DNA from: Streptococcus suis | Lineage (GTDB): Bacteria; Bacillota; Bacilli; Lactobacillales; Streptococcaceae | NCBI RefSeq assembly: GCF_024509555.1 | Contig: NZ_JAMWEL010000021.1 | Span: 1-37,078, forward strand | DNA: 37,078 bases | Direction: 5' to 3' | Part shown: piece by piece, positions 1 through 8,974 of the stretch | How the letters are laid out: each line of letters starts with the position of its first letter | Position numbering within the stretch: position 1 is the first letter of the stretch | Notes under the pieces: generated by a model | Told to the model about the DNA's origin: nothing | Database searches by the model: none | Seen by the model: only the letters and a program-made list of their open reading frames with translations | Program-made: the position numbers and the translations under genes

Positions 1-93
1 GGTTTCAGGAACTTTGAAAATTTTAAAAAACGTATTTTGATTGCTTTGAACATAAAGAAAGAGAGAACGAACTTCGTCCTCTCTAGGTGTTAG
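1..93 (+). CDS. ISL3-family transposase, C-terminal fragment (cut by window edge)
   Basis: Frame 1 reads 30 residues to a TAG at 91-93, starting GFRNFENFKKR and ending NFVLSRC. The same tail is found at the end of the transposase at 34745-36055, and the GFRNFENFKKR part recurs in the remnant at 34476-34620. ISL3 transposases are DDE enzymes of about 420 residues that catalyse cut-and-paste transposition. Only the extreme C-terminus is visible, so whether the off-window part is intact cannot be told. Confidence 0.8.
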   Translation, partial: GFRNFENFKKRILIALNIKKERTNFVLSRC

Positions 94-127
94 CTTTTCA
101 TCTACCCACTACAGTTGACAAAGAGCC
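1..127 (+). mobile_element. ISL3-family insertion sequence, right end only
   Basis: The window opens inside an ISL3-type element. The stretch contains the last 30 codons of the transposase and a terminal inverted repeat at 103-127 that ends in GAGCC. Both closely match the right end of the element at 34621-36089: the transposase tail and the terminal repeat are alike apart from a few substitutions and a small gap. The rest of the element lies outside the window. Both copies point the same way, so they form direct repeats about 36 kb apart. Confidence 0.85.
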
Positions 128-128
128 C

Positions 129-154
129 AAAAAAAGAACTTAGTCTGAGACTAA
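129..154 (-). terminator. weak hairpin plus T-run, possible minus-strand terminator
   Basis: TTAGTC (140-145) and GACTAA (149-154) form a six-pair stem. Read on the minus strand it is followed four bases later by seven T residues (complement of 129-135). The stem is short and AT-rich, so it is at best a weak backup terminator between groEL and the IS element. Confidence 0.3.
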
Positions 155-178
155 ATTCTGTTGATGTTATGCAGTTTT

Positions 179-223
179 CTCAAAGTAACTTCTGGAAGGA
201 CGGGAACTAGAACTTACTTTGAG
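179..223. repeat. 15-bp imperfect inverted repeat
   Basis: The arm at 179-193 (CTCAAAGTAACTTCT) and the arm at 209-223 are reverse complements at 14 of 15 positions, around a 15-nt loop. Neither strand has a T-run after it, so it is not an obvious terminator. It lies between the IS end and the groEL terminator. Function unknown; it may be the relic of a small repeat or of an IS-flanking structure. Confidence 0.6.
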
Positions 224-232
224 AATTTACCG

Positions 233-257
233 AAAAAACACAGCCTTTCAGCTGTGT
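233..257 (-). terminator. groESL rho-independent terminator
   Basis: On the minus strand ACACAGC pairs with GCTGTGT around a six-base loop, followed directly by a run of six T. It begins 15 nt after the groEL stop codon. Confidence 0.88.
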
Positions 258-271
258 CATTCCTATGTTTT

Positions 272-2187
<1,916 letters not shown>

Positions 2188-2207
2188 GGTATTACCTCCT
2201 GGTCTTT

Positions 2208-2234
2208 TTAGCACTCTATACCTATGAGTGCTAA
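2208..2234 (-). promoter_or_regulatory. CIRCE operator (HrcA binding site)
   Basis: A perfect TTAGCACTC-N9-GAGTGCTAA palindrome lies 20 bp upstream of the groES ATG and just downstream of the promoter -10. In Firmicutes this is the operator of the heat-shock repressor HrcA. Only one CIRCE is present and hrcA itself is not in the window. Confidence 0.96.
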
Positions 2235-2246
2235 TTCACATTTCCT

Positions 2247-2274
2247 ATTGTATCACTTGGTCAAAAATAGTCAA
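2247..2274 (-). promoter_or_regulatory. groESL sigma-A promoter
   Basis: Minus strand TTGACT (2274-2269), a 16-bp spacer and TACAAT (2252-2247). The CIRCE begins 12 bp past the -10, so HrcA would sit on the transcription start region. Confidence 0.85.
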
Positions 2275-2331
2275 GAGAATTCTATTTTAATTTTCCTAAA
2301 ATCCGTCGCAAGACTGAGGAAATAAAAAACT

Positions 2332-2360
2332 GTTAATTATAGTAAAAACTATGCTATACT
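2332..2360 (+). promoter_or_regulatory. extended -10 promoter for the small membrane protein gene
   Basis: TGcTATACT at 2352-2360 is a good extended -10. The -35 is poor (a GTTAAT/TGTTAA-like stretch near 2331-2337), as is common with extended -10 promoters. It lies 26 bp before the ATG at 2386. Confidence 0.55.
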
Positions 2361-2385
2361 ATTATTAAAAAGTTAAGGGGTATTC

Positions 2386-2631
2386 ATGAAATTTTTTAGA
2401 GATTTAAAAACAGATTACCTCGAAAGTCGATTTTCAGCCTACGAAAGTTTTGCAGAATGGTTTTTAAAACGTAAATTAGGCTTTTGGGGCAAAATCATTT
2501 TCGCCTATCTACTCTGGCTAGTCTGGTTACTTCTCTTTTCCCACCCTCATTACATCATCTTTTTCTTTTATGTTGTCATCCTATTGTCACTGATTGTTAT
2601 GCTAGTAGAATGGTGGAAATATAGAAAATAA
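2386..2631 (+). CDS. small two-helix membrane protein of unknown function
   Basis: I do not recognise this 81-residue protein. It has a charged N-terminal part with KDYLESR-like character (residues 1-30), then two hydrophobic stretches at about 36-52 and 56-74. These are rich in Trp, Leu and Phe and separated by a SHPHY turn; the tail WWKYRK is positive, suggesting both ends are cytoplasmic. An AAGGGG-like ribosome site (TTAAGGGG) precedes the ATG. It has its own promoter and terminator, so it is monocistronic, divergent from groES and convergent with ssbB. Real expression is likely; function cannot be inferred. Confidence 0.75.
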   Translation: MKFFRDLKTDYLESRFSAYESFAEWFLKRKLGFWGKIIFAYLLWLVWLLLFSHPHYIIFFFYVVILLSLIVMLVEWWKYRK

Positions 2632-2638
2632 GTAGCAA

Positions 2639-2664
2639 AAAACACCAACTTTCGTCGGTGTTTT
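2639..2664 (+). terminator. terminator of the small membrane protein gene
   Basis: AAAACACC pairs with GGTGTTTT around a short inner helix (one mismatch), and the T-run is part of the right arm. The left-arm A-run makes it plausible in both directions. Confidence 0.75.
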
Positions 2665-2713
2665 AAGGAGATATGAAAAATATTTAGGATTGAATATAGT
2701 ATAACCTACTTTT

Positions 2714-2746
2714 CAATATTCTCCATCGGTCTTGGGACCGATATTG
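2714..2746 (-). other. stable hairpin directly after ssbB
   Basis: ATCGGTC (2725-2731) and GACCGAT (2736-2742) pair perfectly around TTGG, with an outer CAAT/ATTG extension. It starts 3 nt after the ssbB stop but lacks a T-run on the minus strand. It may be a 3' stabilising hairpin rather than a standard terminator. Confidence 0.5.
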
Positions 2747-2748
2747 CT

Positions 2749-3144
2749 TTAAAACGGTAATTCCTCCTCTTCCAAAACCAAGTCAGCTAGATCATCGCCA
2801 GCATTATTTTCACGCATAGCACGTTGAGCACGACTTTCAAGCAATTGGAATGATTGGCCTAGAATCTCTGTCACATAGTGGTTGCTGCCGTCTTTTTCAT
2901 ATTTTCGCATTCGCAACTCACCGTCAATAGAAATCAGACTACCCTTGCTACCATAGGAGACAAGTGTCTCCGCCAGTTTGCCCCAGAAAATAACATTAAG
3001 AAAATCTGCTTCACGCTCACCGTTTTCCGTCTTAAAACGGCGGTTGACTGCGATAGTGACACGGGTCAGATTTTTCCCGTTAGGTGTTTGAGTGAGTTCG
3101 GGTTGGGCCGTCAAGCGACCGATTAAAATAACTTTATTATACAT
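2749..3144 (-). CDS. ssbB: single-stranded DNA-binding protein, competence-induced SsbB type
   Basis: The protein binds single-stranded DNA. The competence paralogue SsbB coats internalised transforming strands in the cytoplasm and protects them before DprA/RecA act. Its 131 residues are the length of streptococcal SsbB and shorter than replicative SSB. An OB-fold occupies about residues 1-105, starting MYNKVILIGRL, followed by a short acidic tail ending EEEELPF, the partner-docking tip. A strong AGGAGGA ribosome site precedes the ATG. The ComX box 20 bp upstream and the location beside groESL both support the ssbB rather than ssbA assignment. Confidence 0.93.
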   Translation of the reverse strand: MYNKVILIGRLTAQPELTQTPNGKNLTRVTIAVNRRFKTENGEREADFLNVIFWGKLAETLVSYGSKGSLISIDGELRMRKYEKDGSNHYVTEILGQSFQLLESRAQRAMRENNAGDDLADLVLEEEELPF

Positions 3145-3164
3145 TTTATATCCTCCTACTTATT

Positions 3165-3172
3165 TATTCGTA
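3165..3172 (-). promoter_or_regulatory. ComX/SigX competence box (CIN-box) of ssbB
   Basis: On the minus strand the octamer TACGAATA exactly matches the streptococcal CIN-box core recognised by the alternative sigma factor ComX. A pyrimidine-rich stretch lies upstream. It leaves a very short leader before the AGGAGG site and ATG of ssbB. Confidence 0.9.
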
Positions 3173-3198
3173 GAAGGATTAGAAAAGGAACGAAAATT

Positions 3199-3979
3199 AT
3201 GAAAGAATTTTTGATGGAAAAGATACAGACCTCCCAACCATATACCAATGCCGAACTGGCTTGGTTGCTGGAAAACATCAGTCATCCTGATCCTGCTATA
3301 CGCGACGAACTGGTCTATGCTAGTTTTTGCCATATCTTTTTGAAGGGCTTGATTACAAGAGAACAAGCACAGTCGCTACTGCAATTCTCTCAAGAAACCA
3401 AGCCATTTTCCCTAGAAGGCTCCACACTAAAGCGAAGTTTTACTTGCTTGCTCTACTGTCTGTTGCTGTCTGTCGATAATGAGCCAGAGTCTATTTATCA
3501 TGCATTTTTAAGCGCTAACGACCGTGAGCTACTCTTCCAGCAGGCCTTGGATTATTTGGCGATTGAAAAATGACTGGTCTGGTTATGATGAAAAACTGGG
3601 CTGGATCCACACAGCTGCCCACGGAGCAGATTTTCTTCTGGCCACAAGCTGTCATGATCAATTTCCCGCTGAAAAAAGCAAAGAAGTCTGGCAAACTATT
3701 GTCACTTGTCTAACTAAACAAAGTAAAGTTTTCTCAGCTGGCGAGGAAATCCGTCTGGCACAAATCCCTGTCTACCTCCTGCTGAATGAAAAAGTAACCA
3801 GCCAAGAGTTGACGGAATGGATTAGCAGGCTGGACTTTCAAAATCAAGAACCAGTAGACTACTTCCGGTGGCTCAATCTCCAGCATTTCCTATCCAGTCT
3901 CTACTTCCAACTTAGGTCACATCAAGCATCGACCGAAGAAATCGAACAGGCTATTGTAGGAAAAATTGAACCAGCATAA
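3199..3979 (+). pseudogene. DUF2785 family protein, frameshifted
   Basis: Two overlapping frames together encode one protein. The first (3199-3573, 124 codons) ends at a TGA just after an A5 run at 3566-3570. The second frame carries on from DWSGYDEKLGW through the conserved HTAAHGAD motif of DUF2785 to 3979. Reading the run as four A instead of five gives an uninterrupted AIENDWSGYDEKLGW junction, so the lesion is a single +1 insertion. The intact product would be about 259 residues, all helical and cytoplasmic; the family has no known activity. It starts divergently from ssbB. It could be a real pseudogene, phase-variable slippage, or a base-calling error. Confidence 0.8.
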
Positions 3980-3980
3980 A

Positions 3981-4015
3981 AGAATTGGCCACCTGACCAA
4001 TTCTTCTTTTTCTAT
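3981..4015 (+). terminator. terminator after the DUF2785 gene
   Basis: AGAATTGG (3981-3988) pairs with CCAATTCT (3997-4004) and is followed by TCTTTTTCT. It also ends the convergent ytpR gene, whose stop is at 4012-4014. Confidence 0.85.
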
Positions 4016-4635
4016 CCCTTCCAGTGTTTAGCTGGATCAAAGGCATCTCCGACCACTGCGGAGTCGTCTAATTCGATAATACCACGGACTTGCGGTGCGT
4101 TTGGCAGAGCCAATTCACGCGGACTGCACATCATACCAAAGCTATCTTCTCCACGTAGTTTCCCTGGGAAAATCAGGCTACCGCTCGGCATCATTGCCCC
4201 CGGAAGAGCCACAATGGTTTTCAATCCTTGGGCAGCATTTGGTGCTCCAGCTACGATTTGCACCGTTTTGTCACCGACATTGACCTGGCAAATATTGAGG
4301 TGGTCGCTGTCTGGATGAGGAACAAGTTCCACAATCTGACCGACTACGAACTTTGGAGCATTGTCGTTAACCAAGCTTTCAGTAAAACCTTCCTTAGCCA
4401 ATTCAGCATTCAAGGTTGCAACTTGCTCGTCTGTCATGAAAACCTGACCATTTCCAGTAAGTTCAATCAAGCTAGACACTTCAAAGATATTCCATGCCAC
4501 TGTCTTTCCTGTCTCTTCTAGAAAAACACGGGCCACCTTGCCCTTGCGTTCAAACTGGACAGCATGTCCCTTGTCCTCCGCAACAATCACCATAAGAACA
4601 TCGCCGACCTGTTCCTTATTATATGTAAAAATCAT
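4012..4635 (-). CDS. ytpR: YtpR family tRNA-binding domain protein
   Basis: The protein resembles the N-terminal tRNA-binding (EMAP/B2) module of phenylalanyl-tRNA synthetase beta, but stands alone. Residues about 1-90 match the DUF4479-type N-terminal region. Residues about 95-200 form the OB-fold tRNA-binding domain, with VGQIVELVPHPDSDHLNICQV and the VAGAPN and LRGEDSFGMMCS segments. Its 207 residues are the usual length. Exact function is unknown; a role in tRNA handling or quality control is inferred from the fold. It lies 18 nt downstream of the DUF1002 gene on the same strand and may be co-transcribed with it. Confidence 0.92.
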   Translation of the reverse strand: MIFTYNKEQVGDVLMVIVAEDKGHAVQFERKGKVARVFLEETGKTVAWNIFEVSSLIELTGNGQVFMTDEQVATLNAELAKEGFTESLVNDNAPKFVVGQIVELVPHPDSDHLNICQVNVGDKTVQIVAGAPNAAQGLKTIVALPGAMMPSGSLIFPGKLRGEDSFGMMCSPRELALPNAPQVRGIIELDDSAVVGDAFDPAKHWKG

Positions 4636-4653
4636 TTCTTTTTCATTTCTCCT

Positions 4654-5610
4654 TTATGCAAATAGACCGGTCAAGCCTTTCCAAAGATTTTCAAAGAAGG
4701 CACCGATTTTTTCTAAAATCCCTGAATCTTGTAGATTCTTATAGGCTTCTGAAATTTGTTGCTCCGCCTGTTGCTTGAACTGGTTGAGCTGGGCAGCTAC
4801 CTCAGCCGAATCAATAGCAGAGGTTTCCTGATAAGCTTTGGCAAATGTGACTAGCTTAGAAATTTCATCTGCTGTGATGACATTTTCCAAACCGTTTTGG
4901 GCCAAAACATCATTGATGATGGTATTGATGTCAGCCTCTGAAGCCACCTGGCCATTGGATTGCTTGTAATCCGCAAGAGTTGTCTTGATTTCTGCTACTG
5001 CCTTATCCAAAGCAGAGCTGTCAAATTGTTCATCACCAGCATGAGCTGTCGCTACTTCATTAACAGTAGTTAGTTCTTGTTGGGCCACTTCTGTCCGAGC
5101 CGGATCAACTGTTTCACCATTAGCTGCGAGAGCCTTGTAAACACCTGTCAGAGCGGACTCTCCCGTCACCTGAATGGGTGCTGCAACGTCAATCAAGACG
5201 TCTGTTGCACCGGCAGTAATGGCCGCATTGGCATACTGGGTCTTTGTAATCAAGGTGATATTCTGTGGCGTCTTAATATCCACCACAACCCCTTTTCCTG
5301 CATCCTGCTTTTGCACCAAGACAGATGAATAGAGGGAGGCTGTATCCGCTCCAGATGTACCTAAATATTGGTCCATATCCGCGCCAACAACCACCTGACG
5401 ACTGACATTATTGATATCCGAAATACCAAATAGATTGTTAACCTCTGTCGCCTGTGCATCTGACAAACCGCCACCGTAGACCAGTGTTGGCTTGCCCCAT
5501 TTTTCATTGATGACATCTGTTTGAATCTCAGCCTGCACCAAGGGAGCGAGACTCAAACTCAATCCCAGCACCACGGGTGCTAGCAGAATTTTTCCAAGTG
5601 ATTTCTTCAT
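4654..5610 (-). CDS. secreted DUF1002 domain protein
   Basis: A 318-residue exported protein. The chosen ATG at 5610 starts a clear Sec signal peptide (MKKSLGKILLAPVV then a hydrophobic core, likely cleaved after VQA near residue 25) and is preceded by AAAGGAA. Open frame upstream of it belongs to the intergenic repeat. The mature part has YGGGLSDAQ and alternating V/T-rich segments typical of DUF1002 (YpuA-like) proteins. A long helical, Gln/Ala-rich C-terminal region follows, with a final aromatic amphipathic stretch (FFENLWKGLTGLF). The function of the family is unknown; surface or extracellular location is inferred from the signal peptide. Confidence 0.9.
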   Translation of the reverse strand: MKKSLGKILLAPVVLGLSLSLAPLVQAEIQTDVINEKWGKPTLVYGGGLSDAQATEVNNLFGISDINNVSRQVVVGADMDQYLGTSGADTASLYSSVLVQKQDAGKGVVVDIKTPQNITLITKTQYANAAITAGATDVLIDVAAPIQVTGESALTGVYKALAANGETVDPARTEVAQQELTTVNEVATAHAGDEQFDSSALDKAVAEIKTTLADYKQSNGQVASEADINTIINDVLAQNGLENVITADEISKLVTFAKAYQETSAIDSAEVAAQLNQFKQQAEQQISEAYKNLQDSGILEKIGAFFENLWKGLTGLFA

Positions 5611-5635
5611 GTTGTATTCCTTTCTTTTGGGAAAT

Positions 5636-5803
5636 GGGAGTGGGAAAGAACTCGACCATCCATAGAAGAGTTCGTTTTCCCACCCCCGCACAGTTGATTA
5701 GGTCAGATTTGGAGTGTAAAACACGAACAAATCTGCCAATCAACCACTGCGCTGAGATGTTGACACAAACCCTGAGAAATGGCGCTGGACTTTTTGCCCA
5801 GCC
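5636..5803. repeat. three-hairpin intergenic module
   Basis: The gap between the thioredoxin and DUF1002 genes is packed with inverted repeats. Hairpin 1: 5636-5653 with 5668-5687 (GGGAGTGGG... with ...CCCACCCCC, about 17 pairs with small interruptions). Hairpin 2: 5688-5711 with 5728-5752 (GCACAGTTGATT... with ...AATCAACCACTGCGC, about 20 pairs). Hairpin 3: 5781-5803 around CTGG/CCAG. The compact modular layout looks like a dispersed intergenic element of S. suis type rather than unique promoter DNA. That identification is from memory and unverified. Confidence 0.65.
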
Positions 5804-5808
5804 TAGAT

Positions 5809-6129
5809 TTACCTACCCAATCCAGCTAAGAAGTTCATGATTTCTTCCTTGGTCTTGCGATTCTTATCGACAAAGCGACCGATTTCCTGACCATTTTCCA
5901 AAACAACCAGACTTGGAATGCCTAAAATAGCCCATTCTTGTGCTAAAGGCATAAAATCATCTCGATCCAGTTGCACAAAACGGAAATCTGGAAAAGCCTC
6001 TTCGATAGCTGGCAAATGCGGTTTGATATAGTGGCAATCTCCACACCAAGTCGTCACAAATAGAAAAACGGTTGGCTTGCCATCTTCAATCAAGGCAGCC
6101 ACTTCTTCAAGATTTGTTGGAAAAATCAT
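5809..6129 (-). CDS. thioredoxin family protein
   Basis: A 106-residue single-domain cytoplasmic thioredoxin fold with the redox motif WCGDC at residues 28-32 and the cis-proline segment GIPSLVV around 71-77. CGDC differs from the classical CGPC of TrxA, so this is the YtpP-like accessory thioredoxin rather than the main TrxA. It would reduce or exchange protein disulfides; its partners are unknown. Its ATG overlaps the stop of the DUF4651 gene (ATGA), so the two are translationally coupled. Confidence 0.92.
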   Translation of the reverse strand: MIFPTNLEEVAALIEDGKPTVFLFVTTWCGDCHYIKPHLPAIEEAFPDFRFVQLDRDDFMPLAQEWAILGIPSLVVLENGQEIGRFVDKNRKTKEEIMNFLAGLGR

Positions 6130-6410
6130 CTTTCTTCCTCCCTGTATTGAATAGAACCTTGGGCATTTTCAAATAGAAATACCTGTCCTGCCTCCATCAC
6201 AACCCCTCCGATAAGAGTTGTCTGAGTAGAAGCTATTTCATCCACATAGACCGTGGCAATCTCTCCTAAATCAGCGAAAAAGTCACGCACCTCCTGCAAG
6301 GCCTGTGCTTTTTTACGGTCTTCTTGGATTTTACGGTAAAATTGAGCACTAGCGGTGAGCACACCTGCCCCCAATAATCCTGCTAGCAAGGCTGTCTTTT
6401 TCTTTTTCAT
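6126..6410 (-). CDS. DUF4651 domain small membrane-anchored protein
   Basis: A 94-residue protein with a positively charged start (MKKKKTALLAG), one hydrophobic helix at about 6-22, then a charged helix (FYRKIQEDRKKAQALQEVRDFF). A beta-rich part follows with DEIASTQTTLIGGVVMEAGQVF. This layout fits the streptococcal DUF4651 family found beside thioredoxin and pepA. The frame is open to 6539, but the ATG at 6410 is chosen because it begins the membrane anchor. It has no good Shine-Dalgarno site, which is unusual. Function unknown; coupling to the thioredoxin gene suggests a joint envelope or redox role. Confidence 0.75.
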   Translation of the reverse strand: MKKKKTALLAGLLGAGVLTASAQFYRKIQEDRKKAQALQEVRDFFADLGEIATVYVDEIASTQTTLIGGVVMEAGQVFLFENAQGSIQYREEER

Positions 6411-6498
6411 GTTGACTATTTTATCATATTTCCCCGGATTTTTCCCAAAAATGCCATTGGACTTGTGACAGTTGAGAATATCCTTTTGACATAATAGT

Positions 6499-6527
6499 AG
6501 GACAAGTCTAACTGTTCGTGATAAAAT
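6499..6527 (+). promoter_or_regulatory. pepA promoter (extended -10)
   Basis: TGaTAAAAT at 6519-6527 is an extended -10 with a weak AGGACA at 6499-6504, 17 bp upstream. A consensus TTGACA at 6486-6491 is too far (30 bp) to pair with it. Confidence 0.5.
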
Positions 6528-6556
6528 AGTAGTAATCATGTCATGGAGGAAGAAGA

Positions 6557-7618
6557 ATGACTCTTTTTGAAAAAATTAAAGAAGTTACAGAATTGCAAAG
6601 CTTACCGGGATTTGAAGGACAGGTTCGCAACCACATCCGCCAGAAAATTACGCCACATGTAGACCGCATTGAAACAGATGGGCTAGGTGGAATTTTTGGC
6701 TTCAAGGATACGGCTGTTGAAAATTCTCCTCGTATCCTAGTAGCTGCCCATATGGATGAGGTTGGCTTTATGATTAGCCAAATCAAGCCAGACGGTACTT
6801 TCCGTGTTGTCGAGCTAGGTGGCTGGAATCCTCTGGTTGTTTCTAGCCAAGCCTTCACTCTTCAGTTGCAGGACGGCCGTACCATTCCAGCCATCTCAGG
6901 TTCAGTACCACCTCACCTTTCACGGGGGGCTAACGCTCCTGGCATGCCTGCCATTGCTGATATTATTTTCGATGCTGGTTTTGCCAATTATGACGAAGCT
7001 TGGGCGTTCGGCGTTCGTCCGGGGGATGTCCTCGTTCCCAAAAATGAAACAATTCTAACAGCCAACGGAAAAAATATTATTTCTAAGGCTTGGGATAACC
7101 GCTTCGGCGTCCTTATGGTAACTGAATTACTGGAAAACCTATCCGGTCAAGCATTGCCAAATCAGTTGATTGCTGGGGCCAATGTGCAAGAAGAGGTTGG
7201 TCTACGTGGCGCTCATGCCTCTACAACCAAGTTCAATCCAGACATTTTCCTCGCTGTTGATTGCTCGCCAGCTGGAGATATTTACGGCGACCAAGGAAAA
7301 ATCGGGGATGGTACCCTACTTCGTTTCTATGACCCAGGTCATATCATGTTAAAAAACATGAAAGACTTCCTCCTCACAACTGCCGAAGAAGCAGGTGTCA
7401 AATTCCAATACTACTGTGGTAAAGGTGGAACAGATGCCGGTGCAGCCCACTTGAAAAACCATGGTGTGCCATCAACGACAATCGGTGTCTGCGCTCGCTA
7501 CATCCATTCACATCAAACTCTCTACAGCATGGATGACTTCTTAGAGGCCCAAGCCTTCTTGCAGGCTATTGTTAAAAAACTAGACCGCTCAACGGTTGAT
7601 TTGATTAAAAACTATTAA
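6557..7618 (+). CDS. pepA: glutamyl aminopeptidase PepA (M42 family)
   Basis: A cytoplasmic di-metal aminopeptidase that removes N-terminal Glu/Asp (and related residues) from peptides, feeding amino acids to this auxotrophic lineage. The 353 residues show all M42 landmarks. AAHMDEVGF carries His65 and Asp67, and KAWDNR the bridging Asp180. QEEVG has the catalytic Glu212 and ligand Glu213, VDCSP has Asp235, and RYIHSHQ near 317-319 gives the last His ligand. A GGAGGA ribosome site precedes the ATG. Monocistronic, divergent from the DUF4651-thioredoxin pair. Confidence 0.95.
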   Translation: MTLFEKIKEVTELQSLPGFEGQVRNHIRQKITPHVDRIETDGLGGIFGFKDTAVENSPRILVAAHMDEVGFMISQIKPDGTFRVVELGGWNPLVVSSQAFTLQLQDGRTIPAISGSVPPHLSRGANAPGMPAIADIIFDAGFANYDEAWAFGVRPGDVLVPKNETILTANGKNIISKAWDNRFGVLMVTELLENLSGQALPNQLIAGANVQEEVGLRGAHASTTKFNPDIFLAVDCSPAGDIYGDQGKIGDGTLLRFYDPGHIMLKNMKDFLLTTAEEAGVKFQYYCGKGGTDAGAAHLKNHGVPSTTIGVCARYIHSHQTLYSMDDFLEAQAFLQAIVKKLDRSTVDLIKNY

Positions 7619-7627
7619 AACAAAAGA

Positions 7628-7662
7628 CTTTGCTGGGTTGAATGCCCGGCAAAGCCTTTTTT
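7628..7662 (+). terminator. bidirectional terminator between pepA and folC
   Basis: CTTTGCTGGG (7628-7637) pairs with CCCGGCAAAG (7645-7654, one G-T pair), followed by a T6 run at 7657-7662. The hairpin is followed by TCTTTTG on the minus strand, so it can also stop folC transcripts. Confidence 0.88.
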
Positions 7663-8919
7663 CTATACAAGTTCTTCTAAAATGTACTTCCTCACATAGG
7701 TAATGAAATATAGCGAGCCTGTAATCAGGTAGAGTTTTTTGGGATTGTCCAAATCCGCCCGCTCCAACCACTCTTGATAGGTCTGAACTCGTTCATAACC
7801 TGACGGATAATCTTCTAACTGTACCGCTCTGAAATCGTCAAAAGTCGTAACGCTAACAGGTCCAAATTGGCTAAGCTGGGACAACATCTGGTCCACAGGC
7901 TTGGTATTGATGGCTGCAAAGAGAATTTCAATATCTCTGTCAACATACTTTTCTTCCAAGAGCTGGGTCAGGACAGCGATACTTTCATTATTGTGGGCAC
8001 CGTCAATCATGAGATTAGGTCTAATCAACTCTAAGCGGCCCGGCCAGATGGCTTGGGACAAGCCCTGGCTGATGGTTTCATTGGTAATCTTTGGAAAAGC
8101 AGGGCTGATGAGCTGAGCTGTTGTCACTGCCAAGGCTGCGTTGACCTCCTGGTGACGGCCCTGCATCTGTAGCCTCAAATCCTCAACTCGGCCGAGAGGG
8201 CTTGAAACTGCAAAGCCTGCTCTGCTATTTTCCAAAAGAATCTCCCGCCCTACCGCATAGGTCGGACTCTGAAGCTGACTGGCGTGATCCTCAAATACTG
8301 CCACCACTTCTGGCTGGTCGGTCGCATAGAGGAGGGGAACCCGCTCACGCAAGACAGCAACCTTGTGACGGGCTATGGCTGCATGAGTCTCTCCCAAAAA
8401 AGCCTGATGATCCAAGCCGATGGAGGGACAAACCACCGCCAAGGGAGCAAGAACGTTAGTAGCATCCTGCAAACCGCCCATGCCCGCCTCCACCAAGAGA
8501 ATATCGGGGCGTTGGTAGTGGGCGAAATAGACGAACATGGCCACAACGACAATTTCAAACTCCGATATAGCATCCAGTCCAGCCGTCTGGTCCAAGTCCT
8601 CAATCAAGGGTTGCAAGTCTGTCACAATCCTCGCAAAATCCTCCTCTGAAATCATCTCTTGCTCAAAGACAATCTGCTCTCGAAAATCAATGATAGACGG
8701 TGAAGTAAAGCGACCAACTCTGTAGCCCGAAGACTGCAAGATAGACTGTAAGGCGTTGAGGGTCGAGCCCTTGCCATTTGTACCAACAAAGTGAATAGTC
8801 GGCACTTGAAGCTGGGGATTGTCCAAGCGTTCCAAGAGCCAGCTGACACGTGCAACGCCATTTTCTAAATCTGATGCAGGACGACTAGATAGCCACCGGC
8901 GAGTTTCTTGATAATTCAT
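7663..8919 (-). CDS. folC: bifunctional dihydrofolate/folylpolyglutamate synthase FolC
   Basis: The enzyme adds L-glutamate to dihydropteroate and then further glutamates to tetrahydrofolates, using ATP, which traps folates in the cell. The 418 residues are the normal size. The Mur-ligase type P-loop FVGTNGKGST is at residues 44-53. The VEAGMGGLQDATNVL segment and the domain junction WPGRLELI...DGAHNNES are both typical. A GAGAGGGAATC ribosome region precedes the ATG. It follows folT on the same strand, with a terminator between, which links folate uptake to folate retention. Confidence 0.95.
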   Translation of the reverse strand: MNYQETRRWLSSRPASDLENGVARVSWLLERLDNPQLQVPTIHFVGTNGKGSTLNALQSILQSSGYRVGRFTSPSIIDFREQIVFEQEMISEEDFARIVTDLQPLIEDLDQTAGLDAISEFEIVVVAMFVYFAHYQRPDILLVEAGMGGLQDATNVLAPLAVVCPSIGLDHQAFLGETHAAIARHKVAVLRERVPLLYATDQPEVVAVFEDHASQLQSPTYAVGREILLENSRAGFAVSSPLGRVEDLRLQMQGRHQEVNAALAVTTAQLISPAFPKITNETISQGLSQAIWPGRLELIRPNLMIDGAHNNESIAVLTQLLEEKYVDRDIEILFAAINTKPVDQMLSQLSQFGPVSVTTFDDFRAVQLEDYPSGYERVQTYQEWLERADLDNPKKLYLITGSLYFITYVRKYILEELV

Positions 8920-8933
8920 GATTCCCTCTCTAC

Positions 8934-8964
8934 AAAAGCAGCAACAGGGGGATGACCTGTTGCT
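8934..8964 (-). terminator. terminator between folT and folC
   Basis: AGCAACAGG pairs with CCTGTTGCT around GGGATGA; on the minus strand it is followed by GCTTTTG. The short T-run suggests partial read-through into folC, whose ATG lies 15 bp further. Confidence 0.7.
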
Positions 8965-8974
8965 TGATACTGTT

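Noticed and set aside
6486..6491. Consensus TTGACA before pepA
   Set aside because: It is 30 bp from the best -10 and has no -10 at 16-18 bp, so it is unlikely to be the pepA -35.
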